Source: Endocalyx cinctus
Lineage: Eukaryota; Ascomycota; Sordariomycetes; Amphisphaeriales; Apiosporaceae
Reading direction: 5' to 3'
Assembly: GCA_001600455.1 (NCBI GenBank)
Contig: BCKC01000002.1
Location: 2,370,171 to 2,434,170 of the forward strand
Length of the DNA: 64,000 nt
This document shows, piece by piece, positions 1-12,500 of the stretch. The notes beneath the pieces are model-generated. The model was not told the origin of the DNA and searched no databases. It saw only the letters and a list, made by a program, of their open reading frames with translations. A program made the position numbers and the translations under genes. Numbering within the stretch: position 1 is the first letter of the stretch; every line of letters starts with the position of its first letter.

Positions 1-1056
1 CTAATATAGATAAATATAATTTCTTCTACATTTTTTCTTTCAATTTCTTTTTCTCACTAGACCATTCTTCTTATATAAATGTCTGTAGCTGTGTATGAAT
101 AAACGATACTCGATGTTCGTGAGTATTAGAAATACCTTATTCTCTGTCGAAGGTGATATATCTTCGACGGTGATACAGCATATATTATGCCAAAGATGAA
201 GAATGAGTGTCGTCGTGCTCATAATCAGAATTAATGATGGATTTTTCAATTGCTGGCGTAGATGAGATAACTGGGGAGGGCATGAGACGCAATTAAGCTC
301 AATAGTACAAGAAAACCAAACATTTCAGTGATTCCTTGACAATTCTATTCAGCCTTCAAAAGACGATGGTAGCTAGAAGCTGAGGTAATCACAATGCTGT
401 GCATCGTTAGCATTGGAGAAGGTGATGTGATAGAGCTCATAATTTTGTATGCTGGTAATTAATATAACGTAATTCGATACTATTCTAGAAACTTGGCTTG
501 TTCACGAGTAGTGTTGAATAAATCTCGTCTCGGACGTATATAATCAGCTTGCTAATGGCCCATTGCTAGCGTACGTTTCTCAATGCAACATTATGTAGGG
601 CGCCTGTAAATCTTTTCTCGAAGTGGTTGGCAGGATGCAAAGGATGGTCGGAAAAAGAACGCTTCCAATGAAGCGACCAAAGTATAAGAATAGAACCTGT
701 TGGCGACAGTATGGTGGCCTCCTTCCATCCCCGCTAAGCAGATCGTAAACCATGAGACTAATGCAATGCACTCATTGCTCCAAATAATCTATTATCATGG
801 ATATGCCCTGGAATTTTCTGTCTAAACCAGCCCCTTTAACCTCCCAATCATCTACTCGTTTTTATTCAGTTAATTGGTTGTACCTAGATCACCGGATCAA
901 ATCCAAAGACCCCCAATATGTTCGATATAGACTAGGGAAAGCTACAAATGATAGTCTCCCCCAGCAACCGGTTAATTATGACTTGTATTATATAAATAAG
1001 ACATTTGGCATGTCTATCTCTTCCAGCCTTCTCTCATCTAATATCCAATCTAACTT
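1..1056. other. intergenic, no gene recognised
   Basis: AT-rich sequence downstream of the alpha-oxoamine synthase gene. Short open frames here have no recognisable family signature and none is supported by splice signals or composition. I see no RNA gene or repeat. Confidence 0.6.
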
Positions 1057-2640
1057 TCATACCATCCCAAAACCCGTAAGCTGTTCTTGTCTCATCCAGG
1101 CATACACTTCACTAGCAGCTTTCGACACCTTCCTTTCAGTCTGACCATCTTCGATCTCAACCATCTCTTCCACCCACTCAAATATAGTTTCAACAAATCT
1201 CTCAATTTGTTCTTCTGTATTGAAATTATGCATTATGACTCTCAGTCGACCCTGTCCCACAGCAACGATCGGAGGCTCAACCGGGAAAACACAGAAGTAT
1301 GAGGCCAGGAGGTGGAAAAATAACCACCAAGTGTAATTTTGCCGAGTGGAAACTGTGATGATATGAGTTTGGAATGGTCGATCCTCCCACGATTCCGCCA
1401 AAGGGATGCGAAGAAGGCCTTTCTCCTTTGCCATGGTCCAGGAAGGATGCGAGGTCACTGTCTCGAAGAAAAATTGCGTCAAATCTTGGATGTGATCACG
1501 AGCCTAGAAGAGATTAGATAGTATGCATTCGTATTTAGGTCTAGAATTGAGTGCGAGTGGGGATTATTAACTTACCTTTTGCAGTCTGTCTCTTTGAAGC
1601 AACGTGTAGCCGGATTTGATAGCAGCCACAAATGCAAAAGACGGGGAAGTGGTGAATATTATGGACTTTCCGAAGTTTGCCAAGGCGCTCTTTATTGTCT
1701 TATTACTCAATATGGCAGCTGTAAAGATTTGCATTAGGATCACTCTGAGTTTAATTGTAAGTAGGTAATAACCAAGGACTAACTTACCTCCAGTTGCACC
1801 CATTGCCTTTCCATATGAATGCACTACGATTGCGATGTCCTTTTCCAATCCCAGCTCGCAGACGAGTCCGGCGCCATTAGGTCCGAGAACCCCAAAGCTA
1901 TGGGCTTCGTCTATAATGAACTGGATACATCCGGGGTGTTCTCGAAACATATCCTTTGCAACGTCAACAATTTCCTGAAGGGGGCACACATCTCCGTCCA
2001 TGCTATAAACAGACTCTAAAGCGACGAGCACCGAGCGTTTCCCTTGTCGTATCAACGGTTGGGAATCTAGAATACCCTGCAAGGTGTCTCGGAAGGCGTC
2101 GACGTCGCTGTGCGGAAATTCGACCTTCTGCAGCGCGGGACCTTGCTTGATGCCCTCGTGAGTGCTCGCGTGCACCAATGAGTCATACACAACGACGTCG
2201 CCCGAGCGCGGAATCGCCGTCCAAATGGCGATGTTGGCCTCGAACGCGGACCCGACGAGCAAGGCGTCCTCGGCACCGTGGAACGCGGCGATATCCCTCT
2301 CGGCCTGCTCCAGGTAGGGGTAGTTCCCGTCCATTAAGCGCGAGCCGCTCGACCCGATGCGAAAGTCCGGGTGGCGCTCCGTCATCTCGGCGAGAAATTC
2401 AGCGCGCCGCTCCGGGTCGGCTCCCAGCCCGAGGATATCCCCGGAGCCTAGGTCGACTGCGCCGCTGATCTGCCAGCTATTCTGTACGATGGAATAGAAG
2501 TTGTCCGCCGCACGCTTCATGTCCAGCGCCTCCTCTATGTTGCGATAGAACGCGGGAAGCGACTTGGTCAAGTCGGGTCGGACCTTCTGGTCTTTGATCC
2601 GTGTTACCAACATCCCCGTAGGGGATAACAATGGGTCCAT
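1057..2640 (-). CDS. alpha-oxoamine synthase (PLP-dependent, AONS/SPT-like)
   Basis: Predicted PLP enzyme of fold type I that condenses an amino acid with an acyl thioester, losing CO2, to give a 2-amino-3-ketone. Exons run 2640-1788, 1718-1576 and 1503-1057 (introns of 69 and 72 nt, phases 1 and 0); the product is 480 aa from an ATG at 2640. Visible signatures are GSSGSRLMDGNY near residue 100, the cofactor-binding DEAHSFGVLG (Asp244, His247) and the Schiff-base lysine in HSYGKAMGATG (Lys278). Length and order fit 8-amino-7-oxononanoate synthase and serine palmitoyltransferase relatives. Next to an HR-PKS that lacks a release domain, the likely job is to offload the polyketide from the ACP, as AOS enzymes do in fumonisin- and sphingofungin-type pathways. 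That role, and the amino acid used, are inferred. A primary-metabolism KAPA synthase is the alternative, less likely in this context. Confidence 0.88.
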
Positions 2641-4026
2641 GCTGAACCGTGCTGTCGCTCGAGGCCGTTATGGATATGTTAAGAACTGAGAGCCAATATT
2701 GAAAACAGATTCATGATTCAATCTTTAGATGTGTGGGTTTGTCGGCATTTCGACGACAAGGGGGAGCTAGGCAGCGCTAGGGAAGCCATTTAACTTAGCT
2801 TGGCGAGAGAGTACGTAGGTTTCGGTTCCACAATACTACATAACTTACTGTATATGGGTATTTAGTATGTCATCGCAAAAGCTTAGCTATCCAGGTACGT
2901 ACCTAGGTTAGATAGTTGTAGCTCATAGAGTCATAGTACTTGGACCGTCGGATTTACAATCTTCCTCCCCCCTGTTGTTGATGGAATGCCTGCTTACACG
3001 TGCTTATGGGTAATTGTATAGGCAGTTGATATGATTAATTGTTGTCGTCAAAGTGTATGTTCCTTGATACTATGAACTCTACCATTATGAATATCCGAAA
3101 ATCACTCCCTTATCTGAGAGAGGGGTACTATCCCTGATATTCTAGTGTATTTCATGCGTACTTAAAGTAGTGTACATATCTACGAAGAATTATATAGATT
3201 AATGTCGTATAGTACAGACCAAACCCACAGCTGCATCTATCAAAACATATGTCCAATTACCTACCACGTGGAGACTAGTGATAATAGGGTGGCACGGCTA
3301 GTGTTCTGTTAAAAACATCTGAAAATATACCTAATGTGAACGTCCTCATGTTGCGCGACTTTGCGCCTTGTTTCTGTTTAAATAATAAATACTTAGTAAT
3401 ATACAATACATACAGTTCTTTGTAATTATATGCTTCAGGACTATAATTGTACTAAGTTTCTGCGAGAAGGCATGATATATAGAAAACATCTATGATCTAA
3501 ACTTCTTGAAGTCCCACATACATACTACATAGTACATAGCAGACACAATGCTCCACCGAGGGACAAGGATCCAGACACGGAGCCACCTAACCAGCCATCT
3601 ATCTATTCTTGACTCCATAGTCCCCGTAGTCCCCATATTATTCTCAGTAATACACTGCCCAAAAGAGAAAACAAGCTCAATTCCAATCTGCTCGGTCAAG
3701 AACATAGTAAAATCATGGTCATGGTTAGTGCTTGCGATCCTTTATCTGTAGCTATTATTCATGAAAATAGATAAATATTATAATATGGCCGTCAATTGTA
3801 TGAAATGCCACACTCCAAATTACTCAAGTGATGGACTAATTTAGATGGAATATAGAATTCCTTGGATCTTCCAAGACGTATACTTAACTAATATTTGCGA
3901 TGCAGCTTTTCAAGAGTTTTTGAGGTTTTAAGAATTAAGAAGTCAAATAAGTGAACTGGTTAACGCCAAGATAACTCCATGTCTGTAATGGTATACCGCC
4001 CCATACTCCATAAAACGTGAGCCAAT
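2641..4026. other. intergenic, no gene recognised
   Basis: Promoter side of the alpha-oxoamine synthase and 3' side of the rhodopsin-domain gene. AT-rich with no convincing coding sequence, RNA gene or repeat family. Confidence 0.55.
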
Positions 4027-5517
4027 CTAAGTTGTGCGTATTGCACGCTCATCAAATCCTTCTAGTGCATGGAAACCAATAAAGGGCTTTAACCTCGGCT
4101 CATTTGCCCCTTCTACATGGACTTCTTTTGTGACACCTTCCAGAGGAGCTAGATGTCGGACTCCCTTCAGGCCTTTCGTCGATACGAGATGATAAGTATC
4201 CAAATCTGTGTCGCTGATTTGCCACAAACTTCGTGGTTTTCGTAATACCGATCTAGGCCAACGTAGGCTACCGCCATTATTGTGATTGTTGTAGTTGTTT
4301 TTATTGTCGTTGCTGGGTACGCTATCACGTCGTGTCCACGATCGGAGAAGTGAAGCCAACGACCTGGAAATTGGAATGTTCTTCACGACCTTGGGTATAC
4401 ATGGAATTCCTATGATGAGAAAACAGGCCGTAATCTCTCCAACGCCCCATAGGCCAATGTCCACAAGATAATATATAGTATCGTTTGTTTCCAGAATCTT
4501 GAACAGGGGGACTAGTCGAAATACCCCACAGATTGTAGCGCTTACAGTAATAGTATGTCAGCTAGTATTTCTAAAAGACAAAAAAAAAAAAAAAAAAGAG
4601 AGAGAGAGAGGGATAATTATACGGGACCGACTTACAAGATTCCGACGACAAATAGCACCGAAACTCCGAGTTTTCTCTCATATGTCGTGTTAAGTTTCCA
4701 GATGATCCATTGCGGAAGACCCAGAATAGTAAGGTCGGAAATCAAATTGATAAGGGCAGAAGCAGCGTTGTTCGCGTCAATGTCAATCGGGCAATTGCCC
4801 CCTACAAACAGGGGGTCCCAGATCTTTTGCTGCGGCGAACAGCGAAAAATCTCGAGAAACGTTCCCGAGACGTAGTAGATGACGTTGCTCCATATAAGAA
4901 TGTGAATGGACCAGAACATGGCGTTCTTTTCGCGGGTCGGGACAAATATCCGCAACCAGTCGAGAAGGATGGCAATTTTGATGAACATTATAGAGAGTCC
5001 ATATGTGATGGAACCAATGTGAAGGTCCTATGTTTGTTGAATAGATTAGCCGTAACTACTACTATATTGTCAATGAGATCAAGGTGTAATAATAGCATAC
5101 GTATAAGAAGTGCTCCATGTACTTTAGTTGTACGTTCCACGTGTGTACTTGAACACCTGGAAAAATCGCGGTATCGTACAGCACATAGACATATCCTCCA
5201 AACAGACCCTAATTACCCCAAAAACGGTGAGTTTCAATCCAAAAGTAATAGACTATAAATATAAATGTGTTCGTAATTACCAGTCCAATTATTAAGAAGG
5301 CATCTTCGATTTTGAAGCTCCTAAGGATTACCCTAGAGCCTAGCCGGAAGAGGACTGCGAGGGTAGAGACAACACTGCAAAGAATAAGTGTCGCATAGCC
5401 GACAATATGAGAACCTCCCAAATTGACAAAATTCGGCTCTACACCAGCCGGGGGAGGAATAGAAGGGCCGTTTAAGATTTTTTGTAAGTCCGATGAGTCT
5501 CTACCAAGTAATATCAT
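4027..5517 (-). CDS. rhodopsin-domain integral membrane protein (PTH11/SAT4-like)
   Basis: Four exons: 5517-5281, 5208-5101, 5027-4636 and 4540-4027 (introns 72, 73 and 95 nt; phases 0, 0, 2), giving about 416 aa. The family pattern is visible in order: a first membrane helix, an R-x6-KIEDAFLIIG stretch, PGVQVHTWNV in the extracellular loop, KIAILLDWLRIFVP, paired loop cysteines (one in RCSPQQ, one in GGNCP), and GVFRLVPLFKI before the last helix. About seven membrane segments are expected at the plasma membrane, followed by a hydrophilic tail with an Asn-rich patch. The open frame extends upstream to 5544 without an ATG, so the first in-frame ATG (5517) is used; a further 5' exon cannot be excluded. 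Such proteins often sit in or beside metabolite clusters, but their molecular role is mostly unknown. It shares a 551-bp divergent promoter region with the acyltransferase at 6069. Confidence 0.8.
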
Positions 5518-6068
5518 TTCGTCCGGTGGTGAATAAGTAACCAATGCTGAAGAAAGATGAGTATCGGAAAATAAGAAAAAGGTAGAGACAAAATTTAGAG
5601 GCAGATATGATCCATATATAATAGTGGTTATACATGTGAATAAGTATCGATGTAATTAGATAGTAGCTAGCTAGGTACATGATGTGTCCCCATATCTTTG
5701 AAGGTTTCTATCTTACTCAAACTGGTAGACCACTTTATCGTTGCCTCCACCAATATACTATTCTAGTATACACTATACTAAGTACGTATATATACTATAT
5801 ACAAGGGTAACACTGTGCAATTTGTTCAATGTCATTTTTATTTTTAGGTACCTATGTACGTAGAACTCGTCATATATGGTTCAGATAGATCTAATTACAT
5901 AATAAAACTTATCGCCTTTTTGGAGTTTCTTTTTTTTTTTTCCCTATATCTACGTTGAATAACTTTTTCTTTAAAAAAAGAGAAAAGAAGAGAAAATTTT
6001 AAAATTAAAAAAATCTCCATTTTCAACCTACTTCCTGGTAGGCCCTTGGTTTACTACATTCTCTCACT
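5518..6068. promoter_or_regulatory. divergent intergenic promoter region
   Basis: A 551-bp AT-rich region between the minus-strand rhodopsin-domain gene and the plus-strand first acyltransferase, so it must hold both promoters. Several T/A homopolymer tracts lie at about 5931-6011. No specific operator was identified. Confidence 0.5.
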
Positions 6069-7681
6069 ATGCCTAAACTTAAGATGGAAGGGAAAAAGAG
6101 TACACCAAGGGGTGTCGAGAAACCTAAGATTCTACGGAACCTTGGTAACAAGTGAGCTAGTTCTTGAACCCAGGAAGGATTTATGTGCGAGCTTACGAAC
6201 ATAGTGAAATGTACCAACTAGCAATGTACGTGCTAGACCAGTATCGTGGTACTTCTGTTGCCTGTCGTTTGACAGTTCCTTCAGCATTATCTACAACAAG
6301 TGCTCGTGAAAGCCTCAAGTCTAGGGTGCAAGCTGCAGTTGCCCGTACTGTTCTGAAGCACCCTGTCTTTCAAGTTGGCATTATAAACGCCGACTCAAAA
6401 GCACCTTCATGGATCCAACTGCGGAGCCTAGATCTGAGCCGTCATATGGAATGGAAATTCCTAGACCAATCGGCTGATTTCAACTCTGTATCTCGAGAGA
6501 TGACCGAAGTTCAGCTTGATGCGCAGTATCCAGAGGATCGGCCAGGCTGGAGAATAGTTCTGTTACACCAAGAGAAAGCAGACTTCATCGAGATGATCAC
6601 TACTTGGAACCACGCCCACGCGGATGGTATGAGCGGAAAAATATTTACCGCGGACATTCTCGCGAGCCTCATCAGTGCTAAATCAGGAGACGAAAGTAAC
6701 TATAGTGATATCATAGAGCTCCCTGAAGAAGAACCGAGACTCCCACCCCCAATAGAACAGGTGACGAAGCTTCCAGTCGAACTGAAGTTCGCTCTGAAGA
6801 CACTGTGGCAGGAATTCCGGCCGCCCGTCTTCTGTAAAGGGGTATCCCAAGCCAGTTGGGCGCCAATCCGCGAGTCCCCCTACAAGACACAGTTTCGTGT
6901 TGTAACTATCGAAAAGGATATCATGAAGCGGGTACTGGCTGGTTGTCGAAAAAACAAAACAACTTTAACTGGGCTCTTGCACGCTTTGGTGGTTATTTCT
7001 CTTAGCTCTCACCTGGATGCAGGGGTTGCCCCGGCCTTTCAAAGTCTCACTGCCGTCAACCTACGCCGATATGTGCCGGTGGGGCTGAAAAGCTACCCTT
7101 GGCTTCAACCCGAGAAAACGATGGGTAATTACGTGACTGCAATGGCGCATACGTTCGAGACGGACCTCATCTCGGATATTCATTCCCATCTCTCAGTCTG
7201 TACAAATGAGGATAAGCATGTGTTATCGTCTGCGCTTGTCGACCTGGTTTGGTCTATTGCCGCCAGGGTCAGGCAGGAAATTGTGCATAAGATAGATGTA
7301 GGTGTCAAGAATGACCACATCGGACTTATGAAGTTCGTCGGAGATTGGCGGGCTCAAATGACCGACACGGCAAAAAGACCGCGACAATGCTCTTGGATGG
7401 TGACGAACCTTGGGGCTATAGACAGCAAACCGAGCGACGATACGATAGCTCTACCGCCTGACGATGCAGGAGGGGAGGGCGGTTGGTCTATTAAGCGAGC
7501 TCAGTTCGGAGTTAGTGCGGAAACTACGTCGGCGGCACTCATAATCTCTCCCATTTCGGTTGTGAACGGAGAACTGTGCGTGGGTATTAGTTGGCAGGAT
7601 TGTATTTTCAGTTTAGACTTTGGGGAGAGCATTACGACTGATTTAGAGAGATGGTTACTTCAGATTGGATCTGGATCCTGA
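6069..7681 (+). CDS. HxxxD acyltransferase 1 (alcohol O-acetyltransferase-like)
   Basis: CoA-dependent acyl transfer to an alcohol or amine is predicted. Exon 1 is 6069-6151 (ATG at 6069) and exon 2 is 6205-7681, with a 53-nt phase-2 intron; the protein is 519 aa. The catalytic motif reads WNHAHADGMSG with His164 and Asp168 (HxxxDG). A second conserved C-terminal element, SLDFGES, corresponds to the structural DFG-type motif of BAHD/AATase relatives. The overall pattern fits the fungal alcohol acetyltransferase family. Exon 1 was chosen because the paralogue at 23893-25607 has the same short basic leader ending LG-(N/S)-N and the same intron phase and site. Its place between the AOS and the PKS points to tailoring of the cluster product. 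The acyl donor and acceptor are unknown. Confidence 0.82.
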
Positions 7682-9517
7682 AATTGGAGATCTACTCAAT
7701 GTGTTCCAATAGGATGTAAATTTTCTAGTTCTATTTTTATATAATTAATATTAATTAATATTCAAGCTTAATACCTATCATTTTAGACTTCCAACTGCTC
7801 AGCTATGTTAATTGCGGCTCAAGTTTGCGTGTCAAGTCTGCGTGCCAAGTTTGCATGCCAAGTTGGCGTGCCGAAAGCTTAACTTATTTTTGATGCACGA
7901 TACCACCGAGTTAGAAGAAGCATATTCCGTTGTAGCTACTCCCTAATTTACAAAAAAAACTAGAAATTGTACCGTATACATCTTACTGTATAATTTAATT
8001 TATCAAGGATATAATTGGTGCAGATATACGAAGTATTATTCCCATTCTGTATAGCCCTTAACCCTCATAGCCCCCACCTAACTTGATGACTCCGTATTCA
8101 CGTACGTATCTTACTACTATGTAATAACATGCAAGTAGTCTGGATGCACTACTTACTTACTTAATCAATACAAGTAACTTTGTCATCAACCTACTCTGTA
8201 TACCCATGAATGGGATATTCCGGATCAGATGCACGTGTGAAAAGTCGGTCACCTTGATAAGTTATGAAATTGGATTAGTAGATTCGTAAGTTCATACAAG
8301 AAACCATTAGTGTTACAGTTCCGGTCATGTGGGAAGTGAAAGTAGATTAAAGTAGATAGAAGAACTGGAGATATATCCACATACAGCAAGATAAGATCAC
8401 ACATTCTTCATTGCCCCCGCACCCTATATCGTATCTGGAAGTTTTATTATTCCACTATGATATCAGCACATAGTCACATAGTAGTCAATACTAACTAACT
8501 TTTAATATGTACATTATACGTATGTACTCTATATTGTACACCATATCTTTTCTGAACTTGTTGCCGCCGCAAATCAAGAGCAAGGAGAAGGAGGAATGAA
8601 ACGGCAGGGACCACGCTAACATGGTTGACCCCAGAAATTGTGTAGTAATAAGATCACTTAGTTGCACCGAGCGGGACAAACCCACGTGTCGACTTTTGGC
8701 ATGTAGAGGTTAATACTACGTAGAGGCGTGGACTACTGTTGAGCACAATATGTACTAATTATGTACGTAATCTAACGCTACTTTGTTTAATACGTTCTGG
8801 GGCCAAATATGATGGCTGCTAGACGCTAATCCAGCTTTTCTTTGGCAAAACTCATATTCCGCTTCTTTGTTTTTGCAGTCTATCCTTGCCTTGATTTTAC
8901 TTTCTTTGATCATTAGAACTCCATCTTGTTTGTGAAAGGTATAGAGAAGAAGGACTCTCCGGCCCTAAAACTTTTATTTTATGTACTAATTAGCTTCAAC
9001 GAAGTCCCTCACTTTAGTTTCGTTTAGTTAGACATCAATACCGGTTGAATCCCAGATACGTATCCCTGCTAGTAGGAACGCAACCCATGCATGGTCTTTT
9101 TCCAATAATTGTACATAGTATACTCCGTAACCACTGACGAGTGACATTCTATGAAAACAGACTGGCGTTTGGATAGAGCTCCATATATTTCCGTAGGATC
9201 CAGAAATCGCGGGCTGTGCGTTAAAGATACATCATAGGACGTTGTTGCGGGATAAACGATGGCCGTAAAATAATTAGAGTAATATCACCGGTCATGAAAG
9301 CGGCAATAATACTTATCAACAATCTGTAGCGAGTGTTTCGTGGAACGACTTTATATTTAAAAGGAAACGAACCTTTATAGATCATAAGTAGAATAGTATT
9401 AATTCACCTTGTCTTTTATTATCAATTTCCTCACTACTCTGATCCATTTCTTCCGCTACGTTTTGATAGCCTGCGCGCTTGGCTTTATCACCACGATTAT
9501 GCTTATATTTGTTTAGA
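7682..9517. other. PKS upstream region
   Basis: About 1.8 kb between the first acyltransferase and the PKS start codon. It contains a four-copy 13-bp minisatellite (7820-7871) just after the acyltransferase. The remainder is AT-rich with no supported gene and should contain the PKS promoter; no specific regulator site was recognised. Confidence 0.55.
7820..7871. repeat. 13-bp minisatellite, 4 imperfect copies
   Basis: Four adjacent 13-bp units of the form CAAGTTTGCGTGC begin at 7820, 7833, 7846 and 7859. Each differs from the consensus at zero to one position. It lies about 140 bp past the stop codon of the first acyltransferase. Confidence 0.9.
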
Positions 9518-12500
9518 ATGGAGTCCATTGCCGTCATAGGACTCTCTTTCAAGCTTCCTCGAGGCGCGGAAGATGAGTCGAGCTTCTGGCATATTCTTGA
9601 GAATGGCAAAAATGTCATGACGAAATGGCCCAAGTCTCGCGCTAATATCGATGCCTTTTATGAGTTGGACACTTCTAAAACAAATACTGTAAGCATATTC
9701 TTGTACCGATAATATGCTTTGATACTAATAATAGTCATCAACCATTTACTCAGTTATCCTCTCAAGGGGCACATTTCGTAGATGATGATCCAGCTTCGTT
9801 CGATGCTCCTTTCTTCTCCATCACATCCAAAGGCACGTGAGATAAATTAACTACGTATAATTTGGAGTTGTTGCTAATTCTCTAATAACACCACAGAGGC
9901 GGCAAGTATGGATCCGCAGCAACGATGGCTTTTAGAAGCATCGTACAGAGCGTTAGAAAATGGTTAGTCATTGTGTAATTAGATAATTAATGATCACAGA
10001 ACGTAGGCTTATTCTCTTACTTCACACAATAGCCGGAATCCCAATCGAAAAAGCAGCTGGGACTGACACGGCAGTATTTGCATCCTCTATGGCTGAGGAT
10101 TATATGCGAATAATAACAAAGGATCCGGACGAAGCCCCTCGAAATATGGCAACCGGGACTCAGCCATCCTCATTGGCTAATCGGGTCAGCTGGTACTTTG
10201 ATCTTAGGGGTCCGAGTATTCAGTTAAACACGGCATGCTCTTCGAGCATGATCGCTATGGATCTGGCTTGTCAAAGTTTGAAAAGCGGGCAAAGTACAAT
10301 GGTAGGCCAAATTAAATCGTCATTAGGGTAGCTGGGGTGAAGACACTAATTGCGGCTCTAGGCGCTAGTTACGGGGTCAAATATACTCTTAACACCGGAG
10401 ACGTCTCTTTATATGTCTAACATGAATTTCCTGTCCCCAGACAGTGTTTGTTACAGTTTTGATCACCGTGCCAATGGCTACGCGAGAGGCGAAGGCGTCA
10501 TTGTGCTCGTGTTGAAGATGCTGAAAGAGGCCATAAGAGACGGCGATATGATTCGTGCCGTCATCCGTGGCACCGGATCAAATCAAGATGGCCGCACACC
10601 AGGAATCACACAGCCAAGCCAAGCTGCTCAAGAGGAGTTAATAAGAAAAGTTTATAAAAGTTGCAACTTGGGGTTCGAATCTACGCGTTACGTTGAGGCG
10701 CACGGTATGTAGATCCTTCATCTCGAAGTGATAAAGTCCTGGCTAAGCTGAAATGATTACCACAGGCACTGGCACGCAAATTGGAGACTCGACCGAAGCG
10801 AAAGCACTTGGTAAGATTTTCAGAACCAGTCGTTCTCGAGATGAACCACTGTACATGTGGGTGCACCCGATTCCAAATTGAAGCGCGAAGCAAAACTAAA
10901 GGTGGCGTTATTACAGCGGCTCCGTAAAAGCCAACATAGGCCACCTAGAAGGTTGTAGTGGACTGGCTGGAATACTCAAGTGCATCATGATCCTTGAGAA
11001 GGGTATCATCCCACCTAATGCATTGTTTGAAAAGTTAAACCCTAAAATCAACGCCAGATTCAATAATATACAGGTATGATTCGCTTTTACCCATCGATAG
11101 ACTAATGATAATGGTGATCATTAACGTGTTTAAAGGTTCCCACTTCATGTATACCGTGGCCTGGAAGTGGTGTACGTCGAGTTTCGATCAATTCATTCGG
11201 TTTCGGAGGATCGAATGGCCACATTATCTTGGACGATGCATATCATACCCTTCAAGCTCTTGGTTTGCAAGGAAACCATTGCACTATTGTTGCGCCCACG
11301 GAGCAGAATCCGGAACATGAACAAAATGGAATGAATGTGATGACAGACAAAGTCTCTACTCATCTGTCCAACGGAGACGTTCATGATCTGGTTTCTGAGA
11401 CCCCCGAAGAATCACCTGGCTATAAACTCTTAGTCTGGTCTGCACGAGATGAGCTTTCATTGAAAAGACTTCATGAAAAGTATAACGAGTACTACAAATG
11501 CCATGTCTATAGTTCACAGAGGCAGTTGGAACAGCTTGCATTTACTTTGGCGGCGCGTCGAAGTCTTTTGACGTGGAGATCTTTCGCTATTGCAAGTTCC
11601 AAAGACAGTATTGATTCTATCAAATTTCCCTCACTAGAGTGTGTTCGATCATCTCGAGACATATCCTTAGCTTTTGTTTTCAACGGTCAGGGAACTCAGT
11701 ACGCGAAAATGGGTCTAGAGTTGCTGCGGTACTCTGTTTTCCGATCCACGCTCGAGCATGCGGCCCAGATATTTCGTGATCTCGGCGCTGAGTGGTCATT
11801 ACTTGGTAAATAATCACCTTGTCTTCCTTCCTTATCCAAAAAAAGACTTATAATTATTTAATTGATTGAAGCTAGCTGACAACATGTGAACAGAAGAGTT
11901 GCAAGACGGATCACGAATCAATCAACCTCAATTCAGCCAGCCGCTCTGTACCGCTATTCAGATAGCTCTTGTGAATTTGCTCAAGAGTTTCGGAATTGTC
12001 CCCAAGATCGTGATTGGGCATTCGTCCGGAGAAATCGCTGCAGCATATTCTATTGGCGCGTTGTCGATCGAATCAGCTTGTAAAGTTGCGTACCACAGGG
12101 GCCGGCTAGCTCAGCAATTGATTGCATCTGCACCAAAAGCAGGTGCAATGATGTCTGTTAACATTCCTGAAAATCGCATCGAGGGCTATTTGGCTGGAAT
12201 TCATCTTACCGGAGATATTCATGTCGCATGCATTAATAGTCCCACCAACGTAACTGTGTCTGGCGATGAAATTGCACTCGACGAGCTCAAAAAGCACCTT
12301 GATAATGAGAAAACTTTTGCTCAGAAGTTGAATACAGGAGTGGCTTATCATTCGCCTGCTATGCAGAAAATATCCGAGCAGTATTTATCTTGTCTTGGAA
12401 CGCTGGAAGCGGGTGAGCTACCAAGTCATGATACGCTTATGGTGTCATCTGTCACCGGCCAAGAGACAAGCCCAAAATGGTTGAAAAATGGTCAGTACTG

